Origin: Flavobacteriaceae bacterium GF1
GTDB taxonomy: Bacteria > Bacteroidota > Bacteroidia > Flavobacteriales > Flavobacteriaceae
Reading direction: 5' to 3'
Length of the DNA stretch: 64,000 nt
NCBI GenBank assembly: GCA_009797885.1
Contig: WNKP01000008.1
Coordinates: forward strand, 62,001 to 126,000
Shown piece after piece: positions 16,645 to 25,339 of this stretch (the first letter of the stretch is position 1; every line of letters starts with the position of its first letter). The notes under the pieces were generated by a model. That model worked only from the letters and a program-made list of their open reading frames with translations. It did no database searches and had not been told where the DNA came from. The position numbers and the translations under genes were made by a program.

Positions 16645-18027
16645 ATGAAAAATCTACTATATATCAATGTAAGACGTGTTCTTTTTCTGAGTTTGGCCAT
16701 TACTGTTTTTTACAGTTGTGAACGGGACCTTTCAGAAGACGCACAATTTGCCACATTTCCCGCGAATGGCGACATATTTACGGATGACCCGGTAGGTCTT
16801 ACCGATCAGTTTTTTGATTCCTTCGATCCCGCAACGGGAGCAAATCCAGAAGGTTTTGATAGGGATGATGAGGTCGCTTTTGAAGGATCAGCTTCCATTC
16901 GAATTGATGTACCTGCGCCGGATGACCCGGATGGGGGTTTTATTGGGGGTATTTTCCTGGATCGTGGTGACGGTAGGGATTTGACCGGTTTTGATGCCCT
17001 GACCTTTTATGCTAGAGGCTCTACAACAGCTACTATTGGAGAAGTTGGTTTTGGAACCGATTTTGGTGAAAATAAATTTGCGGTTACCGCTAACAATATT
17101 CGACTATCGACGGATTGGCGAAAAATCATCATTCCTATTCCAGATCCTTCAAAATTGGTACAGGAAAGGGGCATGTTCTTCTTTTCGGCCGGTACCCAAA
17201 GTACCAATGGTTTTGGGTTTACCTTCTGGATCGATGAGCTGCGGTTTGAACGTTTGGGAACAATAGGGCAATCCAGACCTTCCATCTTGGGAGGCAATGA
17301 TGGCCGTTTTCCAACGACGGTGGGGGAAAGTCTTACCATTGGCCAATTGCAGCAGACGTTTAATTTGGGGTCCGGTATCAATCAAACCGTAATTCCCGCG
17401 CCTTCTTATTTTGATTTCAAAAGTTCCGATCCAAATGTGGCGTTTGTCAACGAACTTGGTGAGGTTACTGTAATCAATACCGGTACAACCGAGATTACCG
17501 CTTCTATTGCCGGGGTCTTGGCAGCGGGCAGGATATCAGTGGAATCATCCGCAACAGCGCAAATAATTTCCCTTTTTAGTGATTTGTTTGCCGATGTTCC
17601 CGTAGATAATTTCAATGGCTTTTTTGAGAATCAGACAACACAAGGTGGAGTGATTGATGAGAATGGTAACGATATCATAAAATACACTAACCTCAATTTC
17701 GTGAGTATCAATTTCTTTAGCGAGGAAAATAGGATTGATGCCTCTGAAATGACAACCCTTAATCTACAGATTAGGGTTGATGAAACAGTTGACACAGGTG
17801 ATTTCATTAGGTTGGAACTCAATAATTTCCTTAACGGTGTTGAATCGGGATCATCTTTTACCATCCCTTCAACCGAACTGATTGCCAATGAATTTGTAGA
17901 CTTTGCCATTCCACTTTCGGAGTTTCAAGGGTTAACGGACAGATCGGGACTGGGATTGTTATTCTTTGTCACCGAGGGTACCATATCCAATATTTCGGTG
18001 GATAACATCTTTTTCTCTGCTGAATAA
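16645..18027 (+). CDS. Surface glycan-binding-type lipoprotein with a Big2-like domain
   Basis: A 460-residue lipoprotein; the signal ends at a Cys in VFYSCERD near residue 27. Residues about 40-200 look like a beta-sandwich carbohydrate-binding module (CIA30/CBM11-like pattern: an SIRIDVP strand, then GFDALTFYARG and a terminal FWIDELRFE strand). Around residues 250-300 is a bacterial Ig-like block (FKSSDPNVAFVNELGEVTV), and a second CBM-like sandwich ends with ISVDNIFFS. There is no catalytic signature and no SusD helical fold. By position between the barrel chimera and the GH16 it probably binds glucan at the cell surface, as SusE/SGBP proteins do in canonical loci. Confidence 0.7.
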   Translation: MKNLLYINVRRVLFLSLAITVFYSCERDLSEDAQFATFPANGDIFTDDPVGLTDQFFDSFDPATGANPEGFDRDDEVAFEGSASIRIDVPAPDDPDGGFIGGIFLDRGDGRDLTGFDALTFYARGSTTATIGEVGFGTDFGENKFAVTANNIRLSTDWRKIIIPIPDPSKLVQERGMFFFSAGTQSTNGFGFTFWIDELRFERLGTIGQSRPSILGGNDGRFPTTVGESLTIGQLQQTFNLGSGINQTVIPAPSYFDFKSSDPNVAFVNELGEVTVINTGTTEITASIAGVLAAGRISVESSATAQIISLFSDLFADVPVDNFNGFFENQTTQGGVIDENGNDIIKYTNLNFVSINFFSEENRIDASEMTTLNLQIRVDETVDTGDFIRLELNNFLNGVESGSSFTIPSTELIANEFVDFAIPLSEFQGLTDRSGLGLLFFVTEGTISNISVDNIFFSAE

Positions 18028-18048
18028 CAGTTAAATCAGTACTAAGCC

Positions 18049-18915
18049 ATGAAAAATAAAATTCTAAATACACATATGAGATCAACACTGGGTTACAGGA
18101 TACTTAGCTTAAGCGTATTCCTTTTGGTTTTGGGTTGCGAAAATGATGATGCCCAGACCGTAGCTAGGCTCACAACTTTAGTATGGGAGGATAACTTTGA
18201 CGTAGACGGTGCTCCAGATCCGACTCGTTGGAGGTTTGACCTCGGCGATGGAACCGCACAAGGCATTCCAGGCTGGGGAAACGATGAATTGCAATACTAC
18301 ACAGATAGACCGGAAAATGTAACGGTCCAAAATGGGTTTCTCCTGATCACTGCAAAAGAGGAGGATTTCAATGGGGCCGAGTTTACCTCTGCAAGGCTTA
18401 CCACCCAAGGATTGTTTGAACGGGCCTATGGACGTTTTGAAGCACGTATCCGGGTACCTTTTGGACAAGGTTATTGGCCTGCATTTTGGTTATTGGGAAA
18501 TAATTGCGATGAAAACCCATGGCCCGCCTGTGGGGAGATCGATATTATGGAGAATGTAGGCGATGAACCTACCATTGTTTTTGGTAGTGTCCATGGCCCT
18601 GGTTATTCAGGTGGGGATTCCATCGGTAAGGATTATGAATTGACAGACGATCGTTTTGATACTGGATTCCACGTCTTTGGAATTGAGTGGTCGCCGGAAT
18701 CCATAAACTATTATGTGGATGGCGATTTGTACCAAAGTATTACACCGGAAGACATAGACGAAGAAACGGATGGTGAGGGCCAATGGATTTTTGACCGCCC
18801 CTTTTATATCATCCTTAACGTGGCCGTTGGCGGTAATTTACCAGGACCACCGAATGATGAAACAGTTTTTCCCCAAACCATGCTCGTAGACTACGTACGT
18901 GTATATGAACAGTAA
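18049..18915 (+). CDS. GH16 endo-beta-1,3-glucanase (laminarinase) lipoprotein
   Basis: A 288-residue GH16 enzyme. The signal has lipobox LVLGC with Cys 30. The catalytic block is GEIDIMENVG, with nucleophile Glu 163, Asp 165 and acid/base Glu 168; the extra residue in ExDxxE is typical of the laminarinase-type GH16 group. Substrate-cleft aromatics are visible in GQGYWPAFWLLG. The domain fills the whole mature protein and ends in the usual VDYVRVYEQ strand. As a surface lipoprotein it should make the first cuts in laminarin-like beta-1,3-glucan. The start at 18049 is the first ATG; the in-frame ATG at codon 10 is an alternative. Confidence 0.93.
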   Translation: MKNKILNTHMRSTLGYRILSLSVFLLVLGCENDDAQTVARLTTLVWEDNFDVDGAPDPTRWRFDLGDGTAQGIPGWGNDELQYYTDRPENVTVQNGFLLITAKEEDFNGAEFTSARLTTQGLFERAYGRFEARIRVPFGQGYWPAFWLLGNNCDENPWPACGEIDIMENVGDEPTIVFGSVHGPGYSGGDSIGKDYELTDDRFDTGFHVFGIEWSPESINYYVDGDLYQSITPEDIDEETDGEGQWIFDRPFYIILNVAVGGNLPGPPNDETVFPQTMLVDYVRVYEQ

Positions 18916-18934
18916 AAAGAAAAAACACTCTATT

Positions 18935-21736
18935 ATGAAACAGACAATTGAAGCAATAAAACTACTCTCGGTCTTCTTTTTGGTACTAACATTCTTAGGT
19001 TGTGAGGACGACGATACCGTACTACCAGCGGTAGAAGCAGGTTTTACCTTTACCCTGGATCAAAATACCGGTACGGTAACCTTTATCAATACATCTACCA
19101 ATGCCAATAACTTCGCCTGGAACTTTGGAGATGGGACAAGTTCGGAGGAGATCAATCCCACAAAAATCTATACGGCAAATGGTACGTTTACAGTGGTATT
19201 GACAGCATCCAGTGTGGCAGGTGCTTCCGGTACTTTTGAAGATGAACTTACGATTAACATTCCTGAAGAGGTGGGCTTTCCCATTAATTTTGACGTTGCA
19301 AACGTGGATTACTCGACCATTACCACCTTTGACACCGCGTTCCAAATTATAGAAAACCCAGAGCTATCCGGCACCAATCCAACTGCATCTTTGGTAGGTG
19401 AAATTGTTTCCAATGGGATTTCGTTTCAAGGAGTAACCTTTCCTTTGGAGACCCCAATAGACTTTAGTGGTGCGGACAAAACCATAACGTTAAAACTATA
19501 TGCCACCGTAGCAACGGATATTTTGGTTAAGTTTTCCGGCGGTATTGATGGTGCCAGGGATGTTGAAGTTGTAGCCGCACACTCTGGCAGCGGTTGGGAA
19601 GACATGACTTTTAACTTTGCGACCGATGGGGTAAAAAGTTTTGTCCAAGACGACCCCGAAAATGGTCAGGCATTTGTACCGGATGGACAATACGGGAATC
19701 TGGACCTCTTTGTAGGCTTTGGAGCCGACCCTGGAATATCAAGTACATTTTATATAGATGATATTGTACAAACCGAACCCAATTCAAATGGAGGTGGTAA
19801 TATGGGGGGCTCCCTTGTGGCCTGTGACGGTGGGGAACTGATCAATGACCTCGAATCCTCCGACGATACCATATTCAGTAATTTCGGTGGTGGCGTGGGT
19901 ACCGTTATCGATAATCCCGATACCTCCGTGAACATGAGCGCCAAAGTAGGACAGTACGTCAAGAACACCGGGGAGCTTTTTGGGGGGATAACCATCGCCC
20001 TGGACAGTAACATTGACCTTAACAATGGGGTGTTCTCCATAGACGTTTACTCACAGACGGTGCGCCAGCTCCTGTTCAAGTTGGAAGGCTTGGACGTGGA
20101 GTCGACAACACCCACTTCCGGTACCGGATGGGAGACCTTGGAGTACGATTTTAACGGAAATATGGGGGCGGTTACGGCAATTACCCTCATCATGGACAAT
20201 GGGACCGCTGGGGACGGCAGTGCAGATTGGACCATACAGTTCGATAACATCAGGTTGTGCAGCAACGATAGTACAGGTGGCGGTAGCTCCCTTGTGGCCT
20301 GTGATGGTGGGGAACTGATCAATGACCTCGAATCATCCGACGATTCCATATTCAGTAATTTCGGGGGTGGCGTCGGTACTGTTATCGATAATCCCGACAC
20401 CTCCGTGAACATGAGCGCCAAGGTAGGACAGTACGTCAAGAACGCCGGGGAGCTTTTTGGGGGGATAACCATCGCCCTGGACAGTAACATTGACCTGAAC
20501 AATGGGGTGTTCTCCATAGACGTTTACTCACAGACGGTGCGCCAGCTCCTGTTCAAGCTGGAGGGCTTGGACGTGGAGTTGACAACACCCACTTCCGGTA
20601 CCGGATGGGAGACCTTGGAGTACGATTTTAACGGAAATATGGGGGCGGTTACGGCAATTACCCTCATCATGGACAATGGGACCGCCGGTGACGGCAGTGC
20701 AGATTGGACCATACAGTTCGATAACATAAGGTTGTGCAGCAACGGTAGTACAGGTGGCGGTAGCTCCCTAGTGGCCTGTGACGGTGGGGAACTGATCAAT
20801 GACCTCGAATCCTCCGACGATTCCATATTCAGTAATTTCGGTGGTGGCGTCGGCACCGTTATCGATAATCCCGATACCTCTGTGAACATGAGCGCCAAGG
20901 TAGGACAGTACGTCAAGAACGCCGGGGAGCTTTTTGGGGGGATAACCATCGCCCTGGACAGTAACATTGACCTGAACAATGGGGTGTTCTCCATAGACGT
21001 TTACTCACAGACGGTACGCCAGCTCCTGTTCAAGCTGGAGGGCTTGGACGTGGAGTTGACAACACCCACTTCCGGTACCGGATGGGAGACCTTGGAGTAC
21101 GATTTTAACGGAAATATGGGGGCCGTTACGGCAATTACCCTCATCATGGACAACGGGACCGCTGGGGACGGCAGTGCAGACTGGACCATACAGTTCGATA
21201 ACATCAGGTTGTGCAGCAACGGTAGTACCGGTGGAAGTGGAACACCAGGAGGATTGGCTTCAAATGGTGACTTTGAAACGGGCGACGATACAGGTTGGAT
21301 GTTGTTTCAGAATGGTGGAACGGCAGCACTTGACAATACCCTGAACAATGGCGGTAGCTGGTCCGGAAGACTTACTGTTGGCGATACGGGAGGAAACCCT
21401 GCCTTCAAGCAAGAAAGAATCGGAGCGGGTACCGTAGCTGCAGGGGACGTTGTTCAAATTCAATTTGACCATATTGGTTCTATAGTACAGCCAGGTGCGG
21501 CGGTCAATGTAGTTCTCTTTGGGGAAAGTCCCGGTGGAGTTACCTTTACGGAAGTCTTGACACCGGCGCCTGTTTTAGGAGGAACGTGGTCAACTTTTAC
21601 AGGAACATATACCATTCCCGGCGGCACGGATGTCTCTGAAGGTATTTCATTCCTTATTGAAACCGTTTGTGGAGCAGTAACTGGTTGTAGCGTTACAATG
21701 AATATTGATAATGTCTCAGTTACTTTAAATCCATAA
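18935..21736 (+). CDS. PKD and multi-CBM surface lipoprotein with triplicated module
   Basis: A 933-residue lipoprotein with signal ending at LTFLGCEDDD. A PKD domain follows (FAWNFGDGTSSEEINPTKIY) at about residues 35-110, then a CBM-like sandwich to about residue 285. Three tandem 159-residue modules come next, each starting SLVACDGGELINDLES and ending at a DNIRLCSN strand with a Gly/Ser linker. A C-terminal CBM4-like domain begins SNGDFETGDDTGW. No catalytic domain is seen, so it is probably a surface beta-glucan binder. The ATG at 18935 gives a proper lipoprotein signal; earlier GTG and ATG codons at 18899 and 18905 overlap the GH16 gene. It is the last gene before an intergenic hairpin. 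Confidence 0.82.
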   Translation: MKQTIEAIKLLSVFFLVLTFLGCEDDDTVLPAVEAGFTFTLDQNTGTVTFINTSTNANNFAWNFGDGTSSEEINPTKIYTANGTFTVVLTASSVAGASGTFEDELTINIPEEVGFPINFDVANVDYSTITTFDTAFQIIENPELSGTNPTASLVGEIVSNGISFQGVTFPLETPIDFSGADKTITLKLYATVATDILVKFSGGIDGARDVEVVAAHSGSGWEDMTFNFATDGVKSFVQDDPENGQAFVPDGQYGNLDLFVGFGADPGISSTFYIDDIVQTEPNSNGGGNMGGSLVACDGGELINDLESSDDTIFSNFGGGVGTVIDNPDTSVNMSAKVGQYVKNTGELFGGITIALDSNIDLNNGVFSIDVYSQTVRQLLFKLEGLDVESTTPTSGTGWETLEYDFNGNMGAVTAITLIMDNGTAGDGSADWTIQFDNIRLCSNDSTGGGSSLVACDGGELINDLESSDDSIFSNFGGGVGTVIDNPDTSVNMSAKVGQYVKNAGELFGGITIALDSNIDLNNGVFSIDVYSQTVRQLLFKLEGLDVELTTPTSGTGWETLEYDFNGNMGAVTAITLIMDNGTAGDGSADWTIQFDNIRLCSNGSTGGGSSLVACDGGELINDLESSDDSIFSNFGGGVGTVIDNPDTSVNMSAKVGQYVKNAGELFGGITIALDSNIDLNNGVFSIDVYSQTVRQLLFKLEGLDVELTTPTSGTGWETLEYDFNGNMGAVTAITLIMDNGTAGDGSADWTIQFDNIRLCSNGSTGGSGTPGGLASNGDFETGDDTGWMLFQNGGTAALDNTLNNGGSWSGRLTVGDTGGNPAFKQERIGAGTVAAGDVVQIQFDHIGSIVQPGAAVNVVLFGESPGGVTFTEVLTPAPVLGGTWSTFTGTYTIPGGTDVSEGISFLIETVCGAVTGCSVTMNIDNVSVTLNP
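19810..21240 (+). repeat. Three tandem 477-bp coding repeats
   Basis: Copies run at about 19810-20286, 20287-20763 and 20764-21240 with an exact 477-base period (159 codons). Copies 2 and 3 encode the same residues through the core and differ only at scattered silent positions, while copy 1 differs at a few residues (DDT/DDS, KNT/KNA, VES/VEL). The pattern suggests recent expansion or gene conversion of a carbohydrate-binding module within the lipoprotein gene. Confidence 0.95.
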
Positions 21737-21811
21737 AAGCAAATTTGATTTTAATTGTGGCTCAATTCAATCTGAAATGCTTTTAAAACAATGTAAAACC
21801 TGATATGAGCG

Positions 21812-21842
21812 AAGGGTTGGCGTAGTTTTCTCGCCGACCTTT
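21812..21842 (+). terminator. Intergenic stem-loop between surface and cytoplasmic genes
   Basis: AAGGGTTGGCG at 21812-21822 can pair with CGCCGACCTTT at 21832-21842 (11 pairs, two of them G-U) around a 9-base loop. It lies in the only sizeable gap (140 bases) inside the locus, upstream of the phosphorylase gene. It is not followed by a clean T run, so it may be an attenuator or an RNA-stability element rather than a full terminator. Confidence 0.4.
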
Positions 21843-21876
21843 CCTTGTCAATCAAAATACGATAGTCAACCAAATT

Positions 21877-24800
21877 ATGTCTGCAAAGGATATTTATATA
21901 GGTAATTCCCAAATAACAATTCCCACAAAGGAAATCTCTGGGAAACAGGTGAGGTTTGAAAATGAAAATTATTACAAAATTTCAAACTTCGATGGAATGC
22001 GTCCCTTCTTTATGAGCGTGGTGAGCGATTCGAATCACTGGTTGTTTATCTCCAGTAATGGAGGTTTGTCCGCCGGAAGGCAGAACTCGGAATCCGCCCT
22101 ATTTCCCTATTACACGGATGATAAAATAACGGAATCCGCTGATATTACGGGAAGCAAGACCCTACTCCATGTACATTCCGATAATAGGATTTTTTTATGG
22201 GAACCTTTTTCGGGGCAGTCTTCGGATGTATATACCATCCAACGGAACCTTTATAAAAACAGTCTTGGCAATAAGATTGTTTTTGAGGAAATTAATGAAG
22301 ATTTGGGCTTGACCTTCAGATACCACTGGAATTCGAGCAATCGATTTGGGTTTGTAAAAAAATCCACACTTGTGAACAATCGTGACAAAGAGGTTAAGGT
22401 CACCGTTTTGGATGGCATCCAAAATATCATGCCCTATGGCGTGAATTCGGCCCTGCAAAATGCCAGTAGCAACCTTGTTGACGCCTACAAAAAAAATGAA
22501 TTGGAAGCGGAAATCGGACTTGGTATTTACGCATTGAGCGCCATTATAGTGGACAAAGCAGAACCCAGCGAAGCCTTAAAGGCCACAACGGTCTGGTCCA
22601 CCGGGATTGAAAGTGCAAGCTATTTGCTTTCCTCATTGCAGTTGGATGCCTTCCGAAAAGGACGGCAAATTGAGCAGGAAATCGATATCAAAGCGGAAAA
22701 GGGAGCTTACTTTATCAATGCGGACGTCGATCTAAAGCCCAATGGTCAAAAAGATTGGATGTTGGTTGCCGAGGTGAACCAATCCAAAACGACCATTGCG
22801 GAAACCGCCCATTTGATCAAAACAAAGAAGAACCTTTTTGATTTCGTTCAAGACGATGTTGAAAAAGGATCGGCCCTTTTGCTGCAACTGAATGCAGCTG
22901 CTGATGGCATGCAATTGACCGCAGATAAGCTCAGAAATACACGACATTTTTCCAATTCGCTTTTCAATATCATGCGGGGCGGAATTTTTGACGATGGCTA
23001 TTCCATTGAAAAAGAAGACTTCATCACCTACATTCAAAAAGCGAATACCGGAGTCTATCTGGAGAAATTGGATAAACTCCATGAACTTCCGGTAAGCTTC
23101 ACCCATAGTGAGCTCAAGGCCATTTCAGATGATGATGACCATTCGGATTTTAGAAGGTTGGCCATGGAGTATATGCCCTTGAAGTTCAGTCGTAGACATG
23201 GCGATCCCAGTCGTCCATGGAACAGATTTTCCATCAATACGGAAGATGAAGACGGCAAAAAGATTCTGGATTATGAAGGCAACTGGCGGGATATCTTCCA
23301 AAACTGGGAAGCCTTGGCACATTCCTACCCCGCTTTTATTGAAAGCATGATCTTCAAGTTTGTGAACGCCACTACGTTTGATGGGTACAATCCATATCGG
23401 GTCACCAAGGACGGTTTTGACTGGGAAATCATCGAACCGGATGACCCATGGTCCTATATTGGCTACTGGGGCGATCATCAGATCATTTACCTGCTCAAAT
23501 TTCTTGAGTTCATTGAAGATCACTACCCCCAACAACTGGCCTCCTATTTTAGGGACGACATTTTTACTTATGCCAATGTGCCCTACAGAATAAAAAGCTA
23601 CCAGGCAATCCTCGAAAATCCAAAGGACACCATTGAATTTGATGAGGAATTGGATGCGAAAATCAATGAGGGACGCCAGCAATTGGGTGCGGATGCTGCT
23701 TTATTGAAGGATGCAAAAGATACAATTTATAAGGTAAACCTCTTGGAAAAATTATTGGCAACGGTACTGGCCAAAGTGTCCAACTTTATTCCGGAAGGCG
23801 GTATTTGGATGAATACCCAACGTCCTGAATGGAACGATGCCAATAACGCTTTGGTGGGCAATGGTGTTTCAATGGTCACCCTTTGTTACCTAAGACGGTT
23901 CCTTCATTTTTTTGAAAAGGTGTTAAAGGATTCCGCTGACACCGAATATCAGGTTTCGGAGGAACTCCTTCAATTTTTTAAGGCGAGCTGGGCTGCATTA
24001 TCAAACAATTCATCCATGCTCTCAGGTAAAATTTCCAATACGGATAGGAAGACCCTGATGGATGGATTGGGCAACGCAGGCGGTGCCTATCGCGATACAA
24101 TTTATGAAACGGGTTTTGGTGGTGAAAAAGGCAGGCTTACCAAGGACAATCTCCTGCAATTTGTTCAAATCACCCAGAAATACCTGGAACATAGCATTGA
24201 AGCCAATAAAAGGCCGGATAATCTCTATCATGCCTACAATCTAATGACGGTTGAAAACGACCATGAAGTCTCCATTTCCTATCTATCGGAAATGTTGGAA
24301 GGTCAGGTTGCCGTTTTGAGTTCGGGCTATATTTCGGGCAAAGCTTCCCTGGAACTTTTGGACGCATTAAAGCAAAGTGCCCTGTTCAGACCGGACCAGT
24401 ATAGTTATATTCTTTATCCGAATAAGGAACTCCCCCGTTTTTCCGATAAGAACAATGTACCCGCCCAAAAGATGGAGCAGTCGGAGTTGGTGCAAAAACT
24501 TTTGGAGGATGGAAATACGAAAATTGTTGAACAAACCATTAATGGTAGCTATCATTTCAATGGCAATTTCAATAATGCCAATAGCCTAAAAGCAGCATTG
24601 AAAAGGCTTCCGGAAGCCTATGATGAATTGGTGGAAAAAGATACTCCACTATTGCTGGAGACTTTTGAACAGGTCTTTAACCATAAGGCGTTTACCGGTC
24701 GTTCGGGTACGTTCTTTGGTTATGAAGGTTTGGGCTCCATTTACTGGCACATGGTTTCAAAACTATTGTTGAGCGTTCAGGAAACCTGTCTGGCAGCTAT

Positions 24801-25332
24801 CGAAAACAAGGAAAGTGGGGAGACCATAGGCCGATTATTGGAACACTATTACGAAATTAATGAGGGTATAGGGGTACATAAATCCCCTGAACTCTATGGT
24901 GCTTTTCCAACGGATCCCTATTCCCATACACCGGAGGGAAAAGGGGCTCAGCAACCGGGTATGACCGGTCAGGTAAAAGAGGACATCTTGAGCCGTTTTG
25001 GAGAGTTGGGTGTTTTTGTTCAAGACGGTGAATTGCTATTTAAACCCCATTTGCTGCGAAAAGAGGAGTTCTTGAAGCATTCCCAAACGTTCCAATACAT
25101 TGATGTCCACAAGGAACCAAAGGAAATCCAATTGGAAGAAGGTTCACTTTGTTTTACCTATTGCCAAATACCCATTATATATCAGTTATCCAAAAAGGAA
25201 GGGATAAAAATTGTGTCCGGTAATCATGCCATTCAAGAAAACGATGTATTGAAGCTTGACAAAGAAACCAGTGCTTTGATTTTCAACAGATCTGGCGATA
25301 TCGATCGAATTATAGTTGCAATCCAAAAATAA
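21877..25332 (+). CDS. Cytoplasmic GH149-like beta-1,3-glucan phosphorylase (GH94 superfamily)
   Basis: An 1151-residue protein with no signal peptide. The N-terminal third is a beta-sandwich region (NHWLFISSNGGLSAGRQN; TTVWSTGIESASYLL) and the rest an alpha/alpha-barrel with GDPSRPWNRFSI, SYIGYWGDHQIIYLL and RPEWNDANNAL. The Asp 654 of EWND aligns with the general acid of GH94 cellobiose phosphorylase-type enzymes. Size, lack of export signal and neighbours (GH16, GH17, GH30, MFS) fit GH149 beta-1,3-oligoglucan phosphorylases, which release glucose-1-phosphate from laminari-oligosaccharides. Assignment to GH149 rather than GH94 or GH161 is from memory of family size and context and is not proven here. 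Confidence 0.72.
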   Translation: MSAKDIYIGNSQITIPTKEISGKQVRFENENYYKISNFDGMRPFFMSVVSDSNHWLFISSNGGLSAGRQNSESALFPYYTDDKITESADITGSKTLLHVHSDNRIFLWEPFSGQSSDVYTIQRNLYKNSLGNKIVFEEINEDLGLTFRYHWNSSNRFGFVKKSTLVNNRDKEVKVTVLDGIQNIMPYGVNSALQNASSNLVDAYKKNELEAEIGLGIYALSAIIVDKAEPSEALKATTVWSTGIESASYLLSSLQLDAFRKGRQIEQEIDIKAEKGAYFINADVDLKPNGQKDWMLVAEVNQSKTTIAETAHLIKTKKNLFDFVQDDVEKGSALLLQLNAAADGMQLTADKLRNTRHFSNSLFNIMRGGIFDDGYSIEKEDFITYIQKANTGVYLEKLDKLHELPVSFTHSELKAISDDDDHSDFRRLAMEYMPLKFSRRHGDPSRPWNRFSINTEDEDGKKILDYEGNWRDIFQNWEALAHSYPAFIESMIFKFVNATTFDGYNPYRVTKDGFDWEIIEPDDPWSYIGYWGDHQIIYLLKFLEFIEDHYPQQLASYFRDDIFTYANVPYRIKSYQAILENPKDTIEFDEELDAKINEGRQQLGADAALLKDAKDTIYKVNLLEKLLATVLAKVSNFIPEGGIWMNTQRPEWNDANNALVGNGVSMVTLCYLRRFLHFFEKVLKDSADTEYQVSEELLQFFKASWAALSNNSSMLSGKISNTDRKTLMDGLGNAGGAYRDTIYETGFGGEKGRLTKDNLLQFVQITQKYLEHSIEANKRPDNLYHAYNLMTVENDHEVSISYLSEMLEGQVAVLSSGYISGKASLELLDALKQSALFRPDQYSYILYPNKELPRFSDKNNVPAQKMEQSELVQKLLEDGNTKIVEQTINGSYHFNGNFNNANSLKAALKRLPEAYDELVEKDTPLLLETFEQVFNHKAFTGRSGTFFGYEGLGSIYWHMVSKLLLSVQETCLAAIENKESGETIGRLLEHYYEINEGIGVHKSPELYGAFPTDPYSHTPEGKGAQQPGMTGQVKEDILSRFGELGVFVQDGELLFKPHLLRKEEFLKHSQTFQYIDVHKEPKEIQLEEGSLCFTYCQIPIIYQLSKKEGIKIVSGNHAIQENDVLKLDKETSALIFNRSGDIDRIIVAIQK

Positions 25333-25339
25333 AATTCAG

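Noticed and set aside
16645-18027. Lipoprotein as a possible SusD
   Set aside because: It is beta-rich with a Big2-like block and has none of the helical TPR pattern of SusD.
20047-20994. Two almost identical 156-codon open frames on the minus strand
   Set aside because: They are mirror images of the tandem 477-base coding repeat and not separate genes.
19810-21240. Repeat block as a CRISPR or mobile element
   Set aside because: The units are long, in frame, coding and without spacers, terminal repeats or a transposase.
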